DNA of 64,000 bases from Alphaproteobacteria bacterium. GTDB taxonomy: Bacteria; Pseudomonadota; Alphaproteobacteria; Bin95. The translations under genes were made by a program, and so were the position numbers. Positions 7,848 to 16,879 of the stretch are shown in pieces. Location: contig JACKII010000001.1 in NCBI GenBank assembly GCA_020638555.1, forward strand, positions 310,001 to 374,000, written 5' to 3'. The notes below the pieces were generated by a model that was given only the letters and a program-made list of their open reading frames with translations, made no database searches and had not been told where the DNA came from. Numbering within the stretch: the first letter of the stretch is position 1; each line of letters starts with the position of its first letter.

Positions 7848-9104
7848 ATGGTGTTGGCCGGGATTTCCGATCCTAGCAAGTGGGCGCTGCCGGCTGCTGT
7901 GATTGCAATCTGTGCGTTTCTGACCGCCGTGATGCGGATCAGCTATGACAGCTTTGCCATTTTCCTGTTGCCGCTCAGCCGTGAATTCGGATGGGCGCGC
8001 GCCGAGACCGCGGGCATTTACGGCGCGATGATGCTGTGTTTCGGCATCGGTTGCCCGATCGCCGGCCGTTTGATGGACCATTGGGGCCCCCGTTGGACCT
8101 ATGTGCTTGGCGCGGTGGGGCTGGCGCTGGGGTTTTGGGCCGCCCGGTCCTCCAGCGCCCTCTGGCAGTTTTATCTTGCGATTGGCGTGTGCGTCGGCTT
8201 GTCGGGCGCCTTGGTCGGTACCGTCAGCCACGCGGCGCTTCTGGCCCGATGGTTCGGCGCCAATCTGACCATCGCGATTGCCGCCGCCGCCGCCGCCTCC
8301 GGCATTGGGGTGCTGGTGTTCGCGCCGTTGCTGCAATGGCTGATCGACGCCGATGGCTGGCGCTGGACCTATGCCATGCTGGCTGCCGTGGCGCTGGGGC
8401 TGGCGGTGATTCTGTTCGCGCTGCCGTGGCATCGTTTGGGCGGGCCGAAAACACCGGTTCTCGCCCGCCGCGCACCGCCGGCGTCGGGTTCGGATCCGGT
8501 CGCCCTGTCTCCCCCCGTGACCGGAGCGCGCGATGCCTATCGCCAGACCCGGTTCTGGGCCCTGTTCGGGTTGCAGTTCCTGACCGCGGTCAGCGTGTTC
8601 AGTCTCAACCCCCAGATCGTCGCGCTGTTGGTCGACCATGGCTTCGATCCGCTGGCTTCGGCCAGTGCATTCGGGGCCGCCGGCTTTATGGGAACGGCCG
8701 GCTTGATGGTGTTCGGCTGGCTGGCGGATCGGCGTGGCCGCACCCTGGCCTTGAGCCTGAGTTTTGCCATGACCATTGCGGGGTTCGCGGCCCTGGGCCT
8801 GGTGACGGTCGTGTCGTCCTGGTGGTTGGTCGGCCTGTTCGTCCTCATTTACGGACCGACCTTTGGCGCGCGCGGGCCCATCGTCAACGGCCTGATTCCC
8901 CGCGTCTTTGGCCGGGGTCCCAGTTTGGGGCTGATCCTGGGATCGGTCCATATGGGCCTGGGCCTGGGGGCCGCGACCGGGGCCACGCTGGGGGGATATC
9001 TGCACGACATCAGCGGCTACCGCGCCGTCATTCTGGTTGCGATCGCCGCATCCGCTGCGGCCTTGACCCTGTATTTGTCAGTGGGGTCGGTGCGCAAGGC
9101 GTGA
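7848..9104 (+). CDS. MFS transporter (monocarboxylate/oxalate-formate antiporter type)
   Basis: A 12-helix major facilitator of 418 residues in the inner membrane. Helix 2 ends with the family loop GRLMDHWGPR, and a second copy of the loop is GWLADRRGR after helix 8. The overall pattern (SREFGWARAETAGIYG near the N-terminus) resembles the MCT/OFA group that moves small carboxylates. The AGGAG ribosome site is only two bases from the ATG, so the GTG three bases later (7851) or TTG at 7854 may be the true start. No neighbour identifies the substrate. Confidence 0.9.
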   Translation: MVLAGISDPSKWALPAAVIAICAFLTAVMRISYDSFAIFLLPLSREFGWARAETAGIYGAMMLCFGIGCPIAGRLMDHWGPRWTYVLGAVGLALGFWAARSSSALWQFYLAIGVCVGLSGALVGTVSHAALLARWFGANLTIAIAAAAAASGIGVLVFAPLLQWLIDADGWRWTYAMLAAVALGLAVILFALPWHRLGGPKTPVLARRAPPASGSDPVALSPPVTGARDAYRQTRFWALFGLQFLTAVSVFSLNPQIVALLVDHGFDPLASASAFGAAGFMGTAGLMVFGWLADRRGRTLALSLSFAMTIAGFAALGLVTVVSSWWLVGLFVLIYGPTFGARGPIVNGLIPRVFGRGPSLGLILGSVHMGLGLGAATGATLGGYLHDISGYRAVILVAIAASAAALTLYLSVGSVRKA

Positions 9105-9135
9105 CGTGGCGGGCGGCTTGGGCTAGAAACGCCGA

Positions 9136-10479
9136 ATGACCGACACAACCGTCTTATCGCTTCTCGATGACCTCGTCGCCCGGGCCCGTTCGGCCGGCGC
9201 GGACGCCGCCGACGCCGTCGCCGTGCGCGGCGACAGCCTGTCCGTGGCCTGGCGCCGCGGCGCCCTGGAACACGTCGAACGCAGCGAGGGTGAGGATATC
9301 GGCCTGCGCGTTCTGATCGGCCGCCGCCAGGCCGCCGCCTCCAGCGCCGACCGCTCGCCCGCCGCCCTGGCCGCTCTGGTCGAGCGCGCGGTGGCCATGG
9401 CCAAGGTCGCGCCGGAAGACCCGACCGCCGGGCTAGCCGATCCGGCGCAACTGGCCCGCGACTGGCCCGACCTCGACTTGTTCGATCCGTCGGAACCCAC
9501 TGTCGAGGAACTGAGCGGGTTCACCGCCGCGGCGGAAGAGGCGATGCTGGCCGTGCCCGGCGTCTCCGCCAACAGCGAGGGGGCCGAGGCCAGCTGGGGC
9601 CGGTCCGCCCTGGCGGTGGTCGCCAGCAACGGCTTCGCCGCCCAGTACCAGCGCACCGGCTCCTCGCTCACCGCGGTCGCGCTGGCCGGCGAGGGCACCG
9701 GCATGGAGCGCCAGTACGATTCCCACAGCGTCGTGCACCGCGCCGACCTGGAGCCGCCGGACCTGATCGGCCGCCGCGCCGGCGAGCGCGCGGTCAAGGC
9801 GCTGGGCGCCCGCAAGCCGAAAAGCCAGGCCGTCCCCATCGTGTTCGAGCGCCGGGTGGCGAGCGGCATGCTGATGACACTGGCCGGCGCCATCAACGGC
9901 CAGGCCATCGCGCGCGGCACCAGTTTCCTGAAAGGCGCCATGGGCGAGCCGGTGTTCGCCAAGGGCGTGCGCGTCATGGACGACCCGCGTCGCCACCGTG
10001 GTCTCGCCTCGCGCCCGTTCGATGGCGAAGGGCTGCCGGCCGAACCTCTGGCCCTGATCGAGGACGGCGTGTTGCAGTGCTGGCTGCTGAATCTTGCCAC
10101 GGCCCGCCAGCTCGGGCTGGAGAGCAATGGACGGGCGACGCGCAGCATCGGCGCCGCGCCGGGCATCGGTGCAACCAATCTTTACATGGAGCCGGGCGAG
10201 CAGACGCCGGAGGCTATGATCCGCGAGATCGAGCAGGGCCTGTTCGTCACGCAGTTGATCGGTCAGGGGGTCAACATCGTCACCGGCACCTATTCCCGCG
10301 GCTGCACCGGCTTCTGGATCGAGAAGGGTGAGATCGCCTACCCGGTCAGCGAAATCACCATCGCCGGCAATCTGCGAGAGATGTTCCAGGGCATAAGGCC
10401 GGCCAGCGATCTGGAATTTCGCTCCAGCGTCAATGCGCCGACCCTTCGGATCGACGGCATGACGGTCGCAGGGGCGTGA
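9136..10479 (+). CDS. pmbA: TldD/PmbA-family metalloprotease-like protein (PmbA/TldE subunit)
   Basis: The 447-residue TldE/PmbA subunit of the TldD-TldE protease, which in known bacteria matures small peptides and degrades unfolded ones in the cytoplasm. Recognisable segments are AVRGDSLSVAWRRG near the N-terminus, SEGEDIGLRVLIGRRQ, the VASNGFAAQYQRTGS region and the C-terminal GINIVTGTYSRGCTGFWIE-like block (here GVNIVTGTYSRGCTGFWIEK). The zinc-binding HExxxH belongs to TldD, not this subunit, and is absent here as expected. In many alphaproteobacteria pmbA precedes this same lipid A block. Confidence 0.93.
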   Translation: MTDTTVLSLLDDLVARARSAGADAADAVAVRGDSLSVAWRRGALEHVERSEGEDIGLRVLIGRRQAAASSADRSPAALAALVERAVAMAKVAPEDPTAGLADPAQLARDWPDLDLFDPSEPTVEELSGFTAAAEEAMLAVPGVSANSEGAEASWGRSALAVVASNGFAAQYQRTGSSLTAVALAGEGTGMERQYDSHSVVHRADLEPPDLIGRRAGERAVKALGARKPKSQAVPIVFERRVASGMLMTLAGAINGQAIARGTSFLKGAMGEPVFAKGVRVMDDPRRHRGLASRPFDGEGLPAEPLALIEDGVLQCWLLNLATARQLGLESNGRATRSIGAAPGIGATNLYMEPGEQTPEAMIREIEQGLFVTQLIGQGVNIVTGTYSRGCTGFWIEKGEIAYPVSEITIAGNLREMFQGIRPASDLEFRSSVNAPTLRIDGMTVAGA

Positions 10480-10485
10480 CGCGCG

Positions 10486-11202
10486 GTGAAGCGGTTTCTG
10501 GGCAGTGAGGCCGTACAGGCCGCCTTGCCGTCCGTCGCGGCGGCGTATCTAAAGACGGCGCGCGCCTGTTTCCGGTTGGTGCGTGACGACTCGGCGAAGG
10601 GTGAGGCGATCCTGGCGCGCGGCAAGCCGGTGCTGGCCTGCTTCTGGCACGGCCGGTTGTTGCCCATGGCGCTCTGCTGGCGCAGTACGCGGGGCGATAT
10701 CCTGATTTCGCGCTCGCGCGATGGCCGCCTGATCGCCAACACCGCCCGCAAGCTGGGCTATGGCGTGGTCGAAGGTTCGACCGCCCGTGGCCAGCGCAAC
10801 CGGGGCAGCGTTTCCGCAGCCCGGCAGGTGGTGTTGCGCCTGCAGGAAGGCCGGCTTATCGGCATCACCCCGGACGGGCCGCGTGGCCCGCGCATGCGCG
10901 CCAGCGCCGGTGCGATCCGCCTGGCCCAGATGGCCGGGGTCGATCTGGTGCCGGTGTCGGCGGCGCTCTCTCCCGCCATCCGCATCGGCTCCTGGGACCG
11001 GATGATCGTGCCGGTGCCGGTGCCGTTCACCCGCGCGGCGTTCCTGGTCGGCGACCCGATCGTCATCCCCGCCGATGCCAGCGCGACCGAGCGCGAGCGC
11101 CTGCGCCTACAGCTCGAAACCGAGATGAACCGCCTGACGGCGGAGGCCGACGACCTGGTTGGGGCGCCGGCGGTGAAGCCGGCCGAGCCGGCGCCGGCAT
11201 GA
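10486..11202 (+). CDS. DUF374-type lysophospholipid/lipid A acyltransferase family protein
   Basis: A 238-residue inner-membrane-associated protein of the DUF374 acyltransferase-like group. It shows CFWHGRLLPMALCWR, ISRSRDGRL and the substrate-loop-like ITPDGPRGPR. These place it near the PlsC/LpxL fold, although the classical HX4D is only partly represented. It starts at a GTG six bases after pmbA and is followed immediately by waaA, the usual alphaproteobacterial arrangement. A role in lipid A or Kdo-lipid assembly is inferred from that context; the acyl donor and acceptor are unknown. Confidence 0.85.
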   Translation: MKRFLGSEAVQAALPSVAAAYLKTARACFRLVRDDSAKGEAILARGKPVLACFWHGRLLPMALCWRSTRGDILISRSRDGRLIANTARKLGYGVVEGSTARGQRNRGSVSAARQVVLRLQEGRLIGITPDGPRGPRMRASAGAIRLAQMAGVDLVPVSAALSPAIRIGSWDRMIVPVPVPFTRAAFLVGDPIVIPADASATERERLRLQLETEMNRLTAEADDLVGAPAVKPAEPAPA

Positions 11203-11215
11203 GGAGGCCGGCCTC

Positions 11216-12511
11216 GTGCTCCTGTCGCTCTATCGTCTTCTGACCCGGCTGGCCGGGCCGTTCGTCCGGCTGTATCTGCGCCGCCGCCAGGCCGAGGGCC
11301 GCGAGGACCCGGTGCGCCTGCCGGAGCGTCTGGGCCATCCGGGACTGGCCCGACCCTCGGGCCGGCTGGTCTGGTGCCACGCCGCCAGCGTCGGCGAGGC
11401 GATCTCGGTGCTGCCGTTTCTCGACCGCTTCCGCCTGGAAAACCCGGACTGGCGCATTCTCCTGACCACCGGCACGGTCACGTCGGCGCGGCTGATCCAG
11501 GACCGGGCGCCGGACGGGGTGCTGCACCAGTATGTGCCCGTGGACCGGCCCGGTCCGGTCGGTCGCTTTCTCGACCACTGGCAACCGCAACTGGCCCTGT
11601 GGGTGGAGTCCGAACTCTGGCCCAATCTGATCTCGCTCACCCACGAGCGCGGCATCCCCATGGTGCTGCTGAACGGCCGCATGTCGGACCGTTCGGCCAG
11701 CGGCTGGCGCCGTTGGCCGCGCACGGCCCGCCGCTTGCTGGCGTCGTTCGACCTGGTGCTGCCGCAAACCGCGGAGGATGCCGCCCGCTTCATCCGCCTG
11801 GGCGCGCCGCATGTCGAGGTGCGCGGCAATCTGAAATCCGCGGCCCCGCCCTTGCCCTACGACGCCGACGAACTGCGTCGCCTGCAGGCGATCATCGGCC
11901 AGCGGCCCTGCTGGGTCGCCGCCAGCCTGCATCCGGGCGAGGACGAGGCGGTGGCGGCGGTTCATGAGGCGCTGGTCCGGGAACGGCCGGACCTGCTGAC
12001 CATTGTCGTGCCCCGCCATCCGCATCGGGGCGTGACCTGGGCCGAGACCAGCTTCCAGCGTTTCAAGCCGCAATTGCGCAGCCGCGGCGACTGGCCGGAC
12101 GGCGCGGTCTATATCGCGGATACGCTGGGCGAGCTGGGCCTGTTCTATCGCCTCGGCAAGGTGGCTTTTGTCGGCGGCTCGCTGGTCGAAATCGGCGGCC
12201 ACAACCCGCTGGAGCCGGCGCGCCTCGGCGCCGCCATCCTGTTCGGCCCGCACGTGTTCAATTTCCGCGAGGTGTGCGAGAGCCTGTGTGCCGCCGGCGG
12301 CGCCTATCGCACGCCGGATGCCGAGGCCGTCGCCAAGGCCGTGTGGGCACTGCTGGAGGATGACGGGCTGCGTCGGCATATGATCGACGCGGCCGCCCGC
12401 GTTGCCGCTGCGGAAAGCCAGGTGCTGGAGCAGGTGCTGGCCGCCCTTTCGCCCCACATTGCCGCCGCCACGCCGGCCCGGCCGCGGACCGAGCCGCATG
12501 CGCACTCCTGA
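11216..12511 (+). CDS. waaA: 3-deoxy-D-manno-octulosonic acid (Kdo) transferase
   Basis: Adds Kdo from CMP-Kdo to the lipid IV-A precursor at the inner face of the cytoplasmic membrane. The 431 residues have an N-terminal membrane-associated helix, the WCHAASVGEA motif at the start of the first Rossmann domain, the SELWPNLI motif, and the C-terminal FVGGSLVEIGGHNPLEPA signature of the glycosyltransferase family. Translation starts at GTG 11216 behind a strong GAGGAGG ribosome site. Its last 14 bases overlap lpxK. Confidence 0.96.
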   Translation: MLLSLYRLLTRLAGPFVRLYLRRRQAEGREDPVRLPERLGHPGLARPSGRLVWCHAASVGEAISVLPFLDRFRLENPDWRILLTTGTVTSARLIQDRAPDGVLHQYVPVDRPGPVGRFLDHWQPQLALWVESELWPNLISLTHERGIPMVLLNGRMSDRSASGWRRWPRTARRLLASFDLVLPQTAEDAARFIRLGAPHVEVRGNLKSAAPPLPYDADELRRLQAIIGQRPCWVAASLHPGEDEAVAAVHEALVRERPDLLTIVVPRHPHRGVTWAETSFQRFKPQLRSRGDWPDGAVYIADTLGELGLFYRLGKVAFVGGSLVEIGGHNPLEPARLGAAILFGPHVFNFREVCESLCAAGGAYRTPDAEAVAKAVWALLEDDGLRRHMIDAAARVAAAESQVLEQVLAALSPHIAAATPARPRTEPHAHS

Positions 12512-13469
12512 GTTCTGGCAGCGGGACTCCCTCTGGTCGTGGCTGCTGGCGCCTGCGGGGTGGCTCTACGCCGTCGCCGGCTGGTGGCGCTGGCGGCGCG
12601 CGCGTCCGGTGCGGGCACCGGTGCCGGTCGTCTGTGTCGGCAATCTGGTGGCGGGCGGTGCCGGCAAAACGCCGACAGTGCTCGCATTGGCCGATCTGCT
12701 GCGGGATCGGACCCCGCACGCGCTCAGCCGCGGCTATGGCGGGCGCCTGTCCGGTGTGGTCCGGGTCGACCCCGCCCGGCATTCGGCCGAGGATGTCGGT
12801 GACGAACCCTTGCTGCTGGCTCGCCATCTGCCGGCCTGGATCTCGCGCGATCGTCCGGCGGGCGCCCGTGCCGCGGCAGAAGCCGGCGCGGGCCTGATCC
12901 TCATGGATGACGGCTTCCAGAACCCGACACTGGCGAAGACCGTCTCGCTACTGGTGATCGACGCGGCTCAGGGCCTGGGCAATGGCCGCTGCCTGCCGGC
13001 GGGGCCGCTGCGCGAGCCGGCGGCGCGGGGGTTTGCCCGGGCCGATGCCGTGGTGCTGATCGGCGAGGGCTCGCCGGCCCTGCCGTTCGCCGGCCCCGTG
13101 TTCCACGCCCACGTCCGGCCGTTAGCGGCGGGCGCGTCGTGGCGGGGCCGCGCCGTGGTTGCCTTCGCCGGCATCGCCCGGCCCGAGAAGTTGTTCGCGA
13201 CCCTGCGCACGCTTGGCGCCGACCTACGCTCCACGCAGGCCTTCGCCGACCACCACCGTTTCCAAGACACCGAATTGCAGGCTCTGGCCCGTGTGGCCGG
13301 ATCGGACGCGGTGCTGGTCACCACCGAAAAAGACCATGTCCGGTTGCCGGCGGACTGGCAAAAGCGGGTGGAGCCGTTGCCCGTTGCCCTGCAATTCGAG
13401 GACCCGGCCGCCCTGACCGCCTGGCTGACAACCCGCCTCGCATCCGCTCGCCTGGAAGCCGCCCCATGA
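12498..13469 (+). CDS. lpxK: Tetraacyldisaccharide 4'-kinase
   Basis: Phosphorylates the 4' position of the lipid A disaccharide, using ATP at the membrane surface. The ATG at 12498 gives 323 residues, the normal LpxK length, although the frame is open further upstream. An N-terminal hydrophobic helix precedes the P-loop-like GNLVAGGAGKTPT (residues 48-60), and SRGYGGR, ILMDDGFQNP and TTEKDHVRLP follow, all LpxK hallmarks. It overlaps waaA by 14 bases and the next gene by 4 (ATGA), so the four-gene block is probably cotranscribed and translationally coupled. Confidence 0.96.
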   Translation: MRTPEFWQRDSLWSWLLAPAGWLYAVAGWWRWRRARPVRAPVPVVCVGNLVAGGAGKTPTVLALADLLRDRTPHALSRGYGGRLSGVVRVDPARHSAEDVGDEPLLLARHLPAWISRDRPAGARAAAEAGAGLILMDDGFQNPTLAKTVSLLVIDAAQGLGNGRCLPAGPLREPAARGFARADAVVLIGEGSPALPFAGPVFHAHVRPLAAGASWRGRAVVAFAGIARPEKLFATLRTLGADLRSTQAFADHHRFQDTELQALARVAGSDAVLVTTEKDHVRLPADWQKRVEPLPVALQFEDPAALTAWLTTRLASARLEAAP

Positions 13470-14419
13470 CCCGAACCCGCTTGCAACGCTGGCTGCTCGA
13501 CCCGTTGGAATATGCGCTGTTGCGATCGCTGTTCGGCCTGCTGGGCCTGCTGTCGCCCGAGCAGGCGTCGAACCTGGGAGGCTGGGTGGCGCGCACCATC
13601 GGGCCGCGTATCCCCGCCTCCAACCGCATCCGCCGCAACCTGGCCCTGGCCATGCCCGAACTCGGTCCCGCGGAATGCGAGGCCATCGTCCGGGCTTGCT
13701 GGGACAATCTGGGGCGCATTTTCGGCGAGATGCCGCATCTGGACGCGATCACCGGCGACGACCGGGTGGAACTCGACCCGGCGACCCTGGATCGGTTGTG
13801 GGCGGCGAAGGGCGAGGGACGGGCCATGATCTTCGTCGGCGCGCATCTCTCGAATTTCGAGGTGTTCGGCCGGGTTGCCGCGCGGTCGGGCTTCCCTCAG
13901 GCGTTGATCTACCGCCGCGCCAACAACCCGCTGGTCGATGCCTATTTCCGCCGCATGCGTGGGCCGGACCTGCAACTCTTCCCGAAAAGCCTGGATGGTT
14001 TTCGCGCCATTCAGCGGGTGATGGCGGCCGGCGGCAATCTTGGCATGTTGATCGACCAGAAGCTGAACGAGGGCATTGCCGTGCCGTTTTTCGGCCGGCC
14101 GGCCATGACCACGCCGGCGCCCTCGCAAATGGCGATGCGCTTCCGGGCCGTCGTGGTCATCGGCTATGCGGAGCGTATGGGGCCGGCCCGCTATCGTCTG
14201 CACGCCGAAGTGATCGACCTGCCGCAGCCGGCAGACCGGTCGGTGAAAGCGCGTAAGGCGGCGGACTATGAGGCGACCGCCCTGCTGAACCGCCGCATCG
14301 AGGCACAGATCCGGGCCCAGCCGGGCAACTGGTTCTGGCTGCACCGCCGCTGGCCGGACTCGAAAGGCCCCTGGCCCGACCCCAATTTGCCCCCGTCCTC
14401 CCGGTCGCCCGGGCCCTGA
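13466..14419 (+). CDS. LpxL/HtrB-like lipid A late acyltransferase family protein
   Basis: A 317-residue inner-membrane acyltransferase that would add a secondary acyl chain to Kdo2-lipid A. The catalytic HX4E appears in GAHLSNFEVFG, followed by the YRRANNPLVDAYF substrate region, MLIDQKLNEGIAVPFFG (equivalent to the DQ...FFG motif) and the C-terminal NWFWLHRRWP. The start overlaps the lpxK stop (ATGA at 13466-13469). Which secondary position or acyl chain is used cannot be told. Confidence 0.93.
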   Translation: MTRTRLQRWLLDPLEYALLRSLFGLLGLLSPEQASNLGGWVARTIGPRIPASNRIRRNLALAMPELGPAECEAIVRACWDNLGRIFGEMPHLDAITGDDRVELDPATLDRLWAAKGEGRAMIFVGAHLSNFEVFGRVAARSGFPQALIYRRANNPLVDAYFRRMRGPDLQLFPKSLDGFRAIQRVMAAGGNLGMLIDQKLNEGIAVPFFGRPAMTTPAPSQMAMRFRAVVVIGYAERMGPARYRLHAEVIDLPQPADRSVKARKAADYEATALLNRRIEAQIRAQPGNWFWLHRRWPDSKGPWPDPNLPPSSRSPGP

Positions 14420-14463
14420 GGGGGGCCCGATCCTCGCCGCAAGTATTGTGCGTCTCCCCCTGG

Positions 14464-14540
14464 AGATCCCGGCCCTCACCTCCGGCTCGGCCGGGAAAGC
14501 GCTGAAGCTAAGCCGCTTTCCCGGCCTTGAGCCGGGATCT
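14464..14540. repeat. Nested palindromic element at a convergent junction
   Basis: A perfect 10-bp outer repeat, AGATCCCGGC (14464-14473) and GCCGGGATCT (14531-14540), encloses a perfect 13-bp inner repeat, GGCCGGGAAAGCG (14489-14501) and CGCTTTCCCGGCC (14514-14526). There is no T-run, so an ordinary intrinsic terminator is unlikely, although the hairpin could still slow polymerase or protect 3' ends. It fills most of the gap between the lipid A acyltransferase and the metalloprotease genes. Confidence 0.75.
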
Positions 14541-14550
14541 GCCGCCGCTC

Positions 14551-15624
14551 CTACCAGTACATCACCGCGGTTTCGCCCCTGCGGAACGACCAGTACAGGC
14601 GAACGCGCACCACATAGCTTCGGCCGCGCTCCAGGCGCTGCTCCAACTTGGCGTTGCGATCCGAGCCGCTGTCGTCATCGCCGGCGACATAGCGCAGGTC
14701 GCCATTGTCCTCCTCGGTGAACAGGACGAGTACGGCGTCCGATTGACCGAAGGTCTGGAGGGTGTAGCTGCGGCTCATCTGCGGCTTGATCCGGAAATCC
14801 GCCTGCTCGCTCGGCTCCAGCGTGATCCGGCGCGACTCGAACAGGTCGAGTTCGGGGATTATGGGCGCCATTGGCGGGTAGAAATGCCGGACCTGTTCCT
14901 TGTCGGCGTCGGAGAGCCCCGCTTTCGGGATCAGGCCGGTGCGGCCCAGCGGTTCCGGCTTCAGGATCAGACCGGGTGCGAAGCGGTAGTGCATGATCGA
15001 GTCGCGATCCCAGGGCGAGCCGCTGACCTGGTCGAACGGCAGCTTGCGCAGGATGTTGTGGCGGATTGTCTGCTCCGGCCAGCTGTTCGGCGGGCCGCTG
15101 AACTCTTCCAGCACCGCCGGCTCGTCCCAGACGATGCCGGCCATCGGGTTCTGGTGTTCGTGCGGGAAGCCCATGGCGTGGCCGATTTCGTGCAAGGCGG
15201 TGTCGTGGCCATAGGGTGTGGTCAGGTCCCAGCCGAAATTCATGGTCCGGTTGTCCGGGCTCTTGGCCTCCCAGTAATCGATATTGTCGCGGCCGACATA
15301 GGACCAGGAGCCGTCGTTCTGGTCGAAGCCGATGCGGATCTCGGCCTCGGTCGGCTCGTGCACCTCTTCGAATTCCAGGCCGATGCCCAGATTCTTCCAG
15401 GTCTTGAAGGCATCGCGCACGGCCTGCATCTGGGCGTCGTCGGCGCCCCAGGGGGCGTCGCGGAAGAAGAAATAGTGCAGGACGGTGCCGTTGGTCCATT
15501 TCTTCTCGTTCATGCGCACCAGCGACAGGCGCCGGCCGCTGACCGTGTCGGCCACGGGCCGGACCGGAACCACCGGTTCGGCGCAATACGGAACCTTCTC
15601 GAATTTGGGTTTGCGCGCCGCCAT
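14551..15624 (-). CDS. Astacin-like (M12A-type) zinc metalloprotease with C-terminal PPC-like domain
   Basis: A metzincin endopeptidase of 357 residues. The zinc site is HEIGHAMGFPHE (145-156), in the astacin-type HExxHxxGxxHE form, and the Met-turn SIMHY is at 209-213, whose Tyr would be the fifth zinc ligand. Residues from about 255 form a beta-rich region with GDDDSGSDRNAKL, resembling a bacterial pre-peptidase C-terminal domain. The N-terminus (MAARKPKFEKVPYCAE) has no Sec or Tat signal peptide, which is odd for this normally exported family. No dedicated partner is adjacent. Its product may stay in the cytosol or leave by another route. Confidence 0.88.
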   Translation of the reverse strand: MAARKPKFEKVPYCAEPVVPVRPVADTVSGRRLSLVRMNEKKWTNGTVLHYFFFRDAPWGADDAQMQAVRDAFKTWKNLGIGLEFEEVHEPTEAEIRIGFDQNDGSWSYVGRDNIDYWEAKSPDNRTMNFGWDLTTPYGHDTALHEIGHAMGFPHEHQNPMAGIVWDEPAVLEEFSGPPNSWPEQTIRHNILRKLPFDQVSGSPWDRDSIMHYRFAPGLILKPEPLGRTGLIPKAGLSDADKEQVRHFYPPMAPIIPELDLFESRRITLEPSEQADFRIKPQMSRSYTLQTFGQSDAVLVLFTEEDNGDLRYVAGDDDSGSDRNAKLEQRLERGRSYVVRVRLYWSFRRGETAVMYW

Positions 15625-15739
15625 GACTTGTCCTCCAACCGGTCCCGGTCCACCGTCCGACTATCGGCACAGGCGGCCGAAACCCGTTGAAGGTTAACAC
15701 AGATCGGGCGCGCTCCCAACGCCCGTTGCGGCGATGGCG

Positions 15740-16879
15740 TCAGGCAATCGGCGGCAGGGTTGCGCGGAACACGCCTTGCATCACCATGCCATGGGCGCGG
15801 ACATGCTTGCCGGCGTGCCGTTCCAGCCCCTTCACGTCCCGCAGGGTGTAGTCGCCGTCGTCGATGGAGAGCACCGAGGCGTCGCCCGGCGTGCCGATCT
15901 CCAGCGAGCCCAGTTCGGGCCGGCCGATGGCATTGGCCGGGCCCTGGGTGGACGCGCGGATGACCTCGGCCTCGCTCATGCCCAGGTGCAGGAATTTCGA
16001 CATGGTCACCAACTGGTCGTAGGCCGGGCCCTCGATGCTGAGCGAGTGCACGTCGGACGAGATGCAGTCGGGCAGGAAGCCGGCCGAGACCATGTCGTCC
16101 GCGGTTTTCCAGCCGAACGAGCCGCCGCCATGGCCGACATCGAAGATTACGCCGCGCTCGCGCGCCGCTAGCACTTCCTCACGCACGCGGCCGTCATAGT
16201 GGCTGGGTGCGCCGGGGAAGGGGCGGAAGCAGTGGGTGAGCACGTCGCCCTTGCGCAGGCGGGCCAGCACCTCCTTGCGCGACGGTGGCGGGTAGTCCAG
16301 GTGGCACATGACCGGCAGGCCGGCAGCGTCCGCGACTTCCAGGGCGATGTCGAGCGGGGCTGCACCCTTGCCGCCGGAGGCGGTCATGCCGATGCGGACC
16401 TTGACGCCGCAGATGATGTCGCGGTGCCGCTCGATCGCGTTCAGGCAGGATTCCGCATGCAGCAGGCGGAAATCGGCGCATTCCCCGACCATGACGGTTT
16501 TCGAGAACGCAAAAATTCCGGCAAACGAGATGTTGATATAGCTGACGATGTTGACGTCCGCCGGCTCGACGATGTGGCGGCGATAGCCATCGAAATTCGC
16601 CGGACCCGCGGTGCCGGCGTCGACCAGCGTGGTGCAGGCGGTCGCCAGCGCGTAAGGATCGGGCTCGATGCCGATGGAGGTGTGCCCCGCATAGACATGG
16701 GTGTGCAGGTCGATCAGGCCCGGGGTCACCATCTTGCCCGACACGTCGCGCACGTCGCGGGCTTGCAGCCCGTCGCCGATCGCGGCGACCTTGCCGTCGG
16801 CAAAGGCGATGTCGGTGACGCGGTCGATCTTCTGGGCCGGGTCGACGATGCGGCCGCCTTTCAACACCAGGTCATGCAT
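15740..16879 (-). CDS. Amidohydrolase/deacetylase-family metallohydrolase (dihydroorotase-like)
   Basis: A binuclear-metal amidohydrolase of 379 residues. The N-terminal strand region ends in GLIDLHTHVYAG (metal ligands HxH), the likely carboxylated lysine is in CGVKVRIGM, and later metal ligands are in MCHLDYPP, LTHCFRP and the Asp of ISSDVHSLS. The pattern fits the EF_0837/AHA_3915-type deacetylases related to Agrobacterium enzymes that act on acetylated hydroxy or D-amino acids. The substrate here is not determined. It overlaps the PqiA-like gene by 8 bases. Confidence 0.88.
   Translation of the reverse strand: MHDLVLKGGRIVDPAQKIDRVTDIAFADGKVAAIGDGLQARDVRDVSGKMVTPGLIDLHTHVYAGHTSIGIEPDPYALATACTTLVDAGTAGPANFDGYRRHIVEPADVNIVSYINISFAGIFAFSKTVMVGECADFRLLHAESCLNAIERHRDIICGVKVRIGMTASGGKGAAPLDIALEVADAAGLPVMCHLDYPPPSRKEVLARLRKGDVLTHCFRPFPGAPSHYDGRVREEVLAARERGVIFDVGHGGGSFGWKTADDMVSAGFLPDCISSDVHSLSIEGPAYDQLVTMSKFLHLGMSEAEVIRASTQGPANAIGRPELGSLEIGTPGDASVLSIDDGDYTLRDVKGLERHAGKHVRAHGMVMQGVFRATLPPIA

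Noticed and set aside
12402..12497. A 32-residue N-terminal extension of LpxK
   Set aside because: These codons lie inside waaA in another frame. The resulting peptide is Arg/Pro-rich and not LpxK-like; ATG 12498 gives the family's normal start.
14464..14540. Intrinsic terminator between the convergent lipid A and metalloprotease genes
   Set aside because: The hairpin is strong, but there is no T-run on either strand. It is listed as a palindromic element instead.
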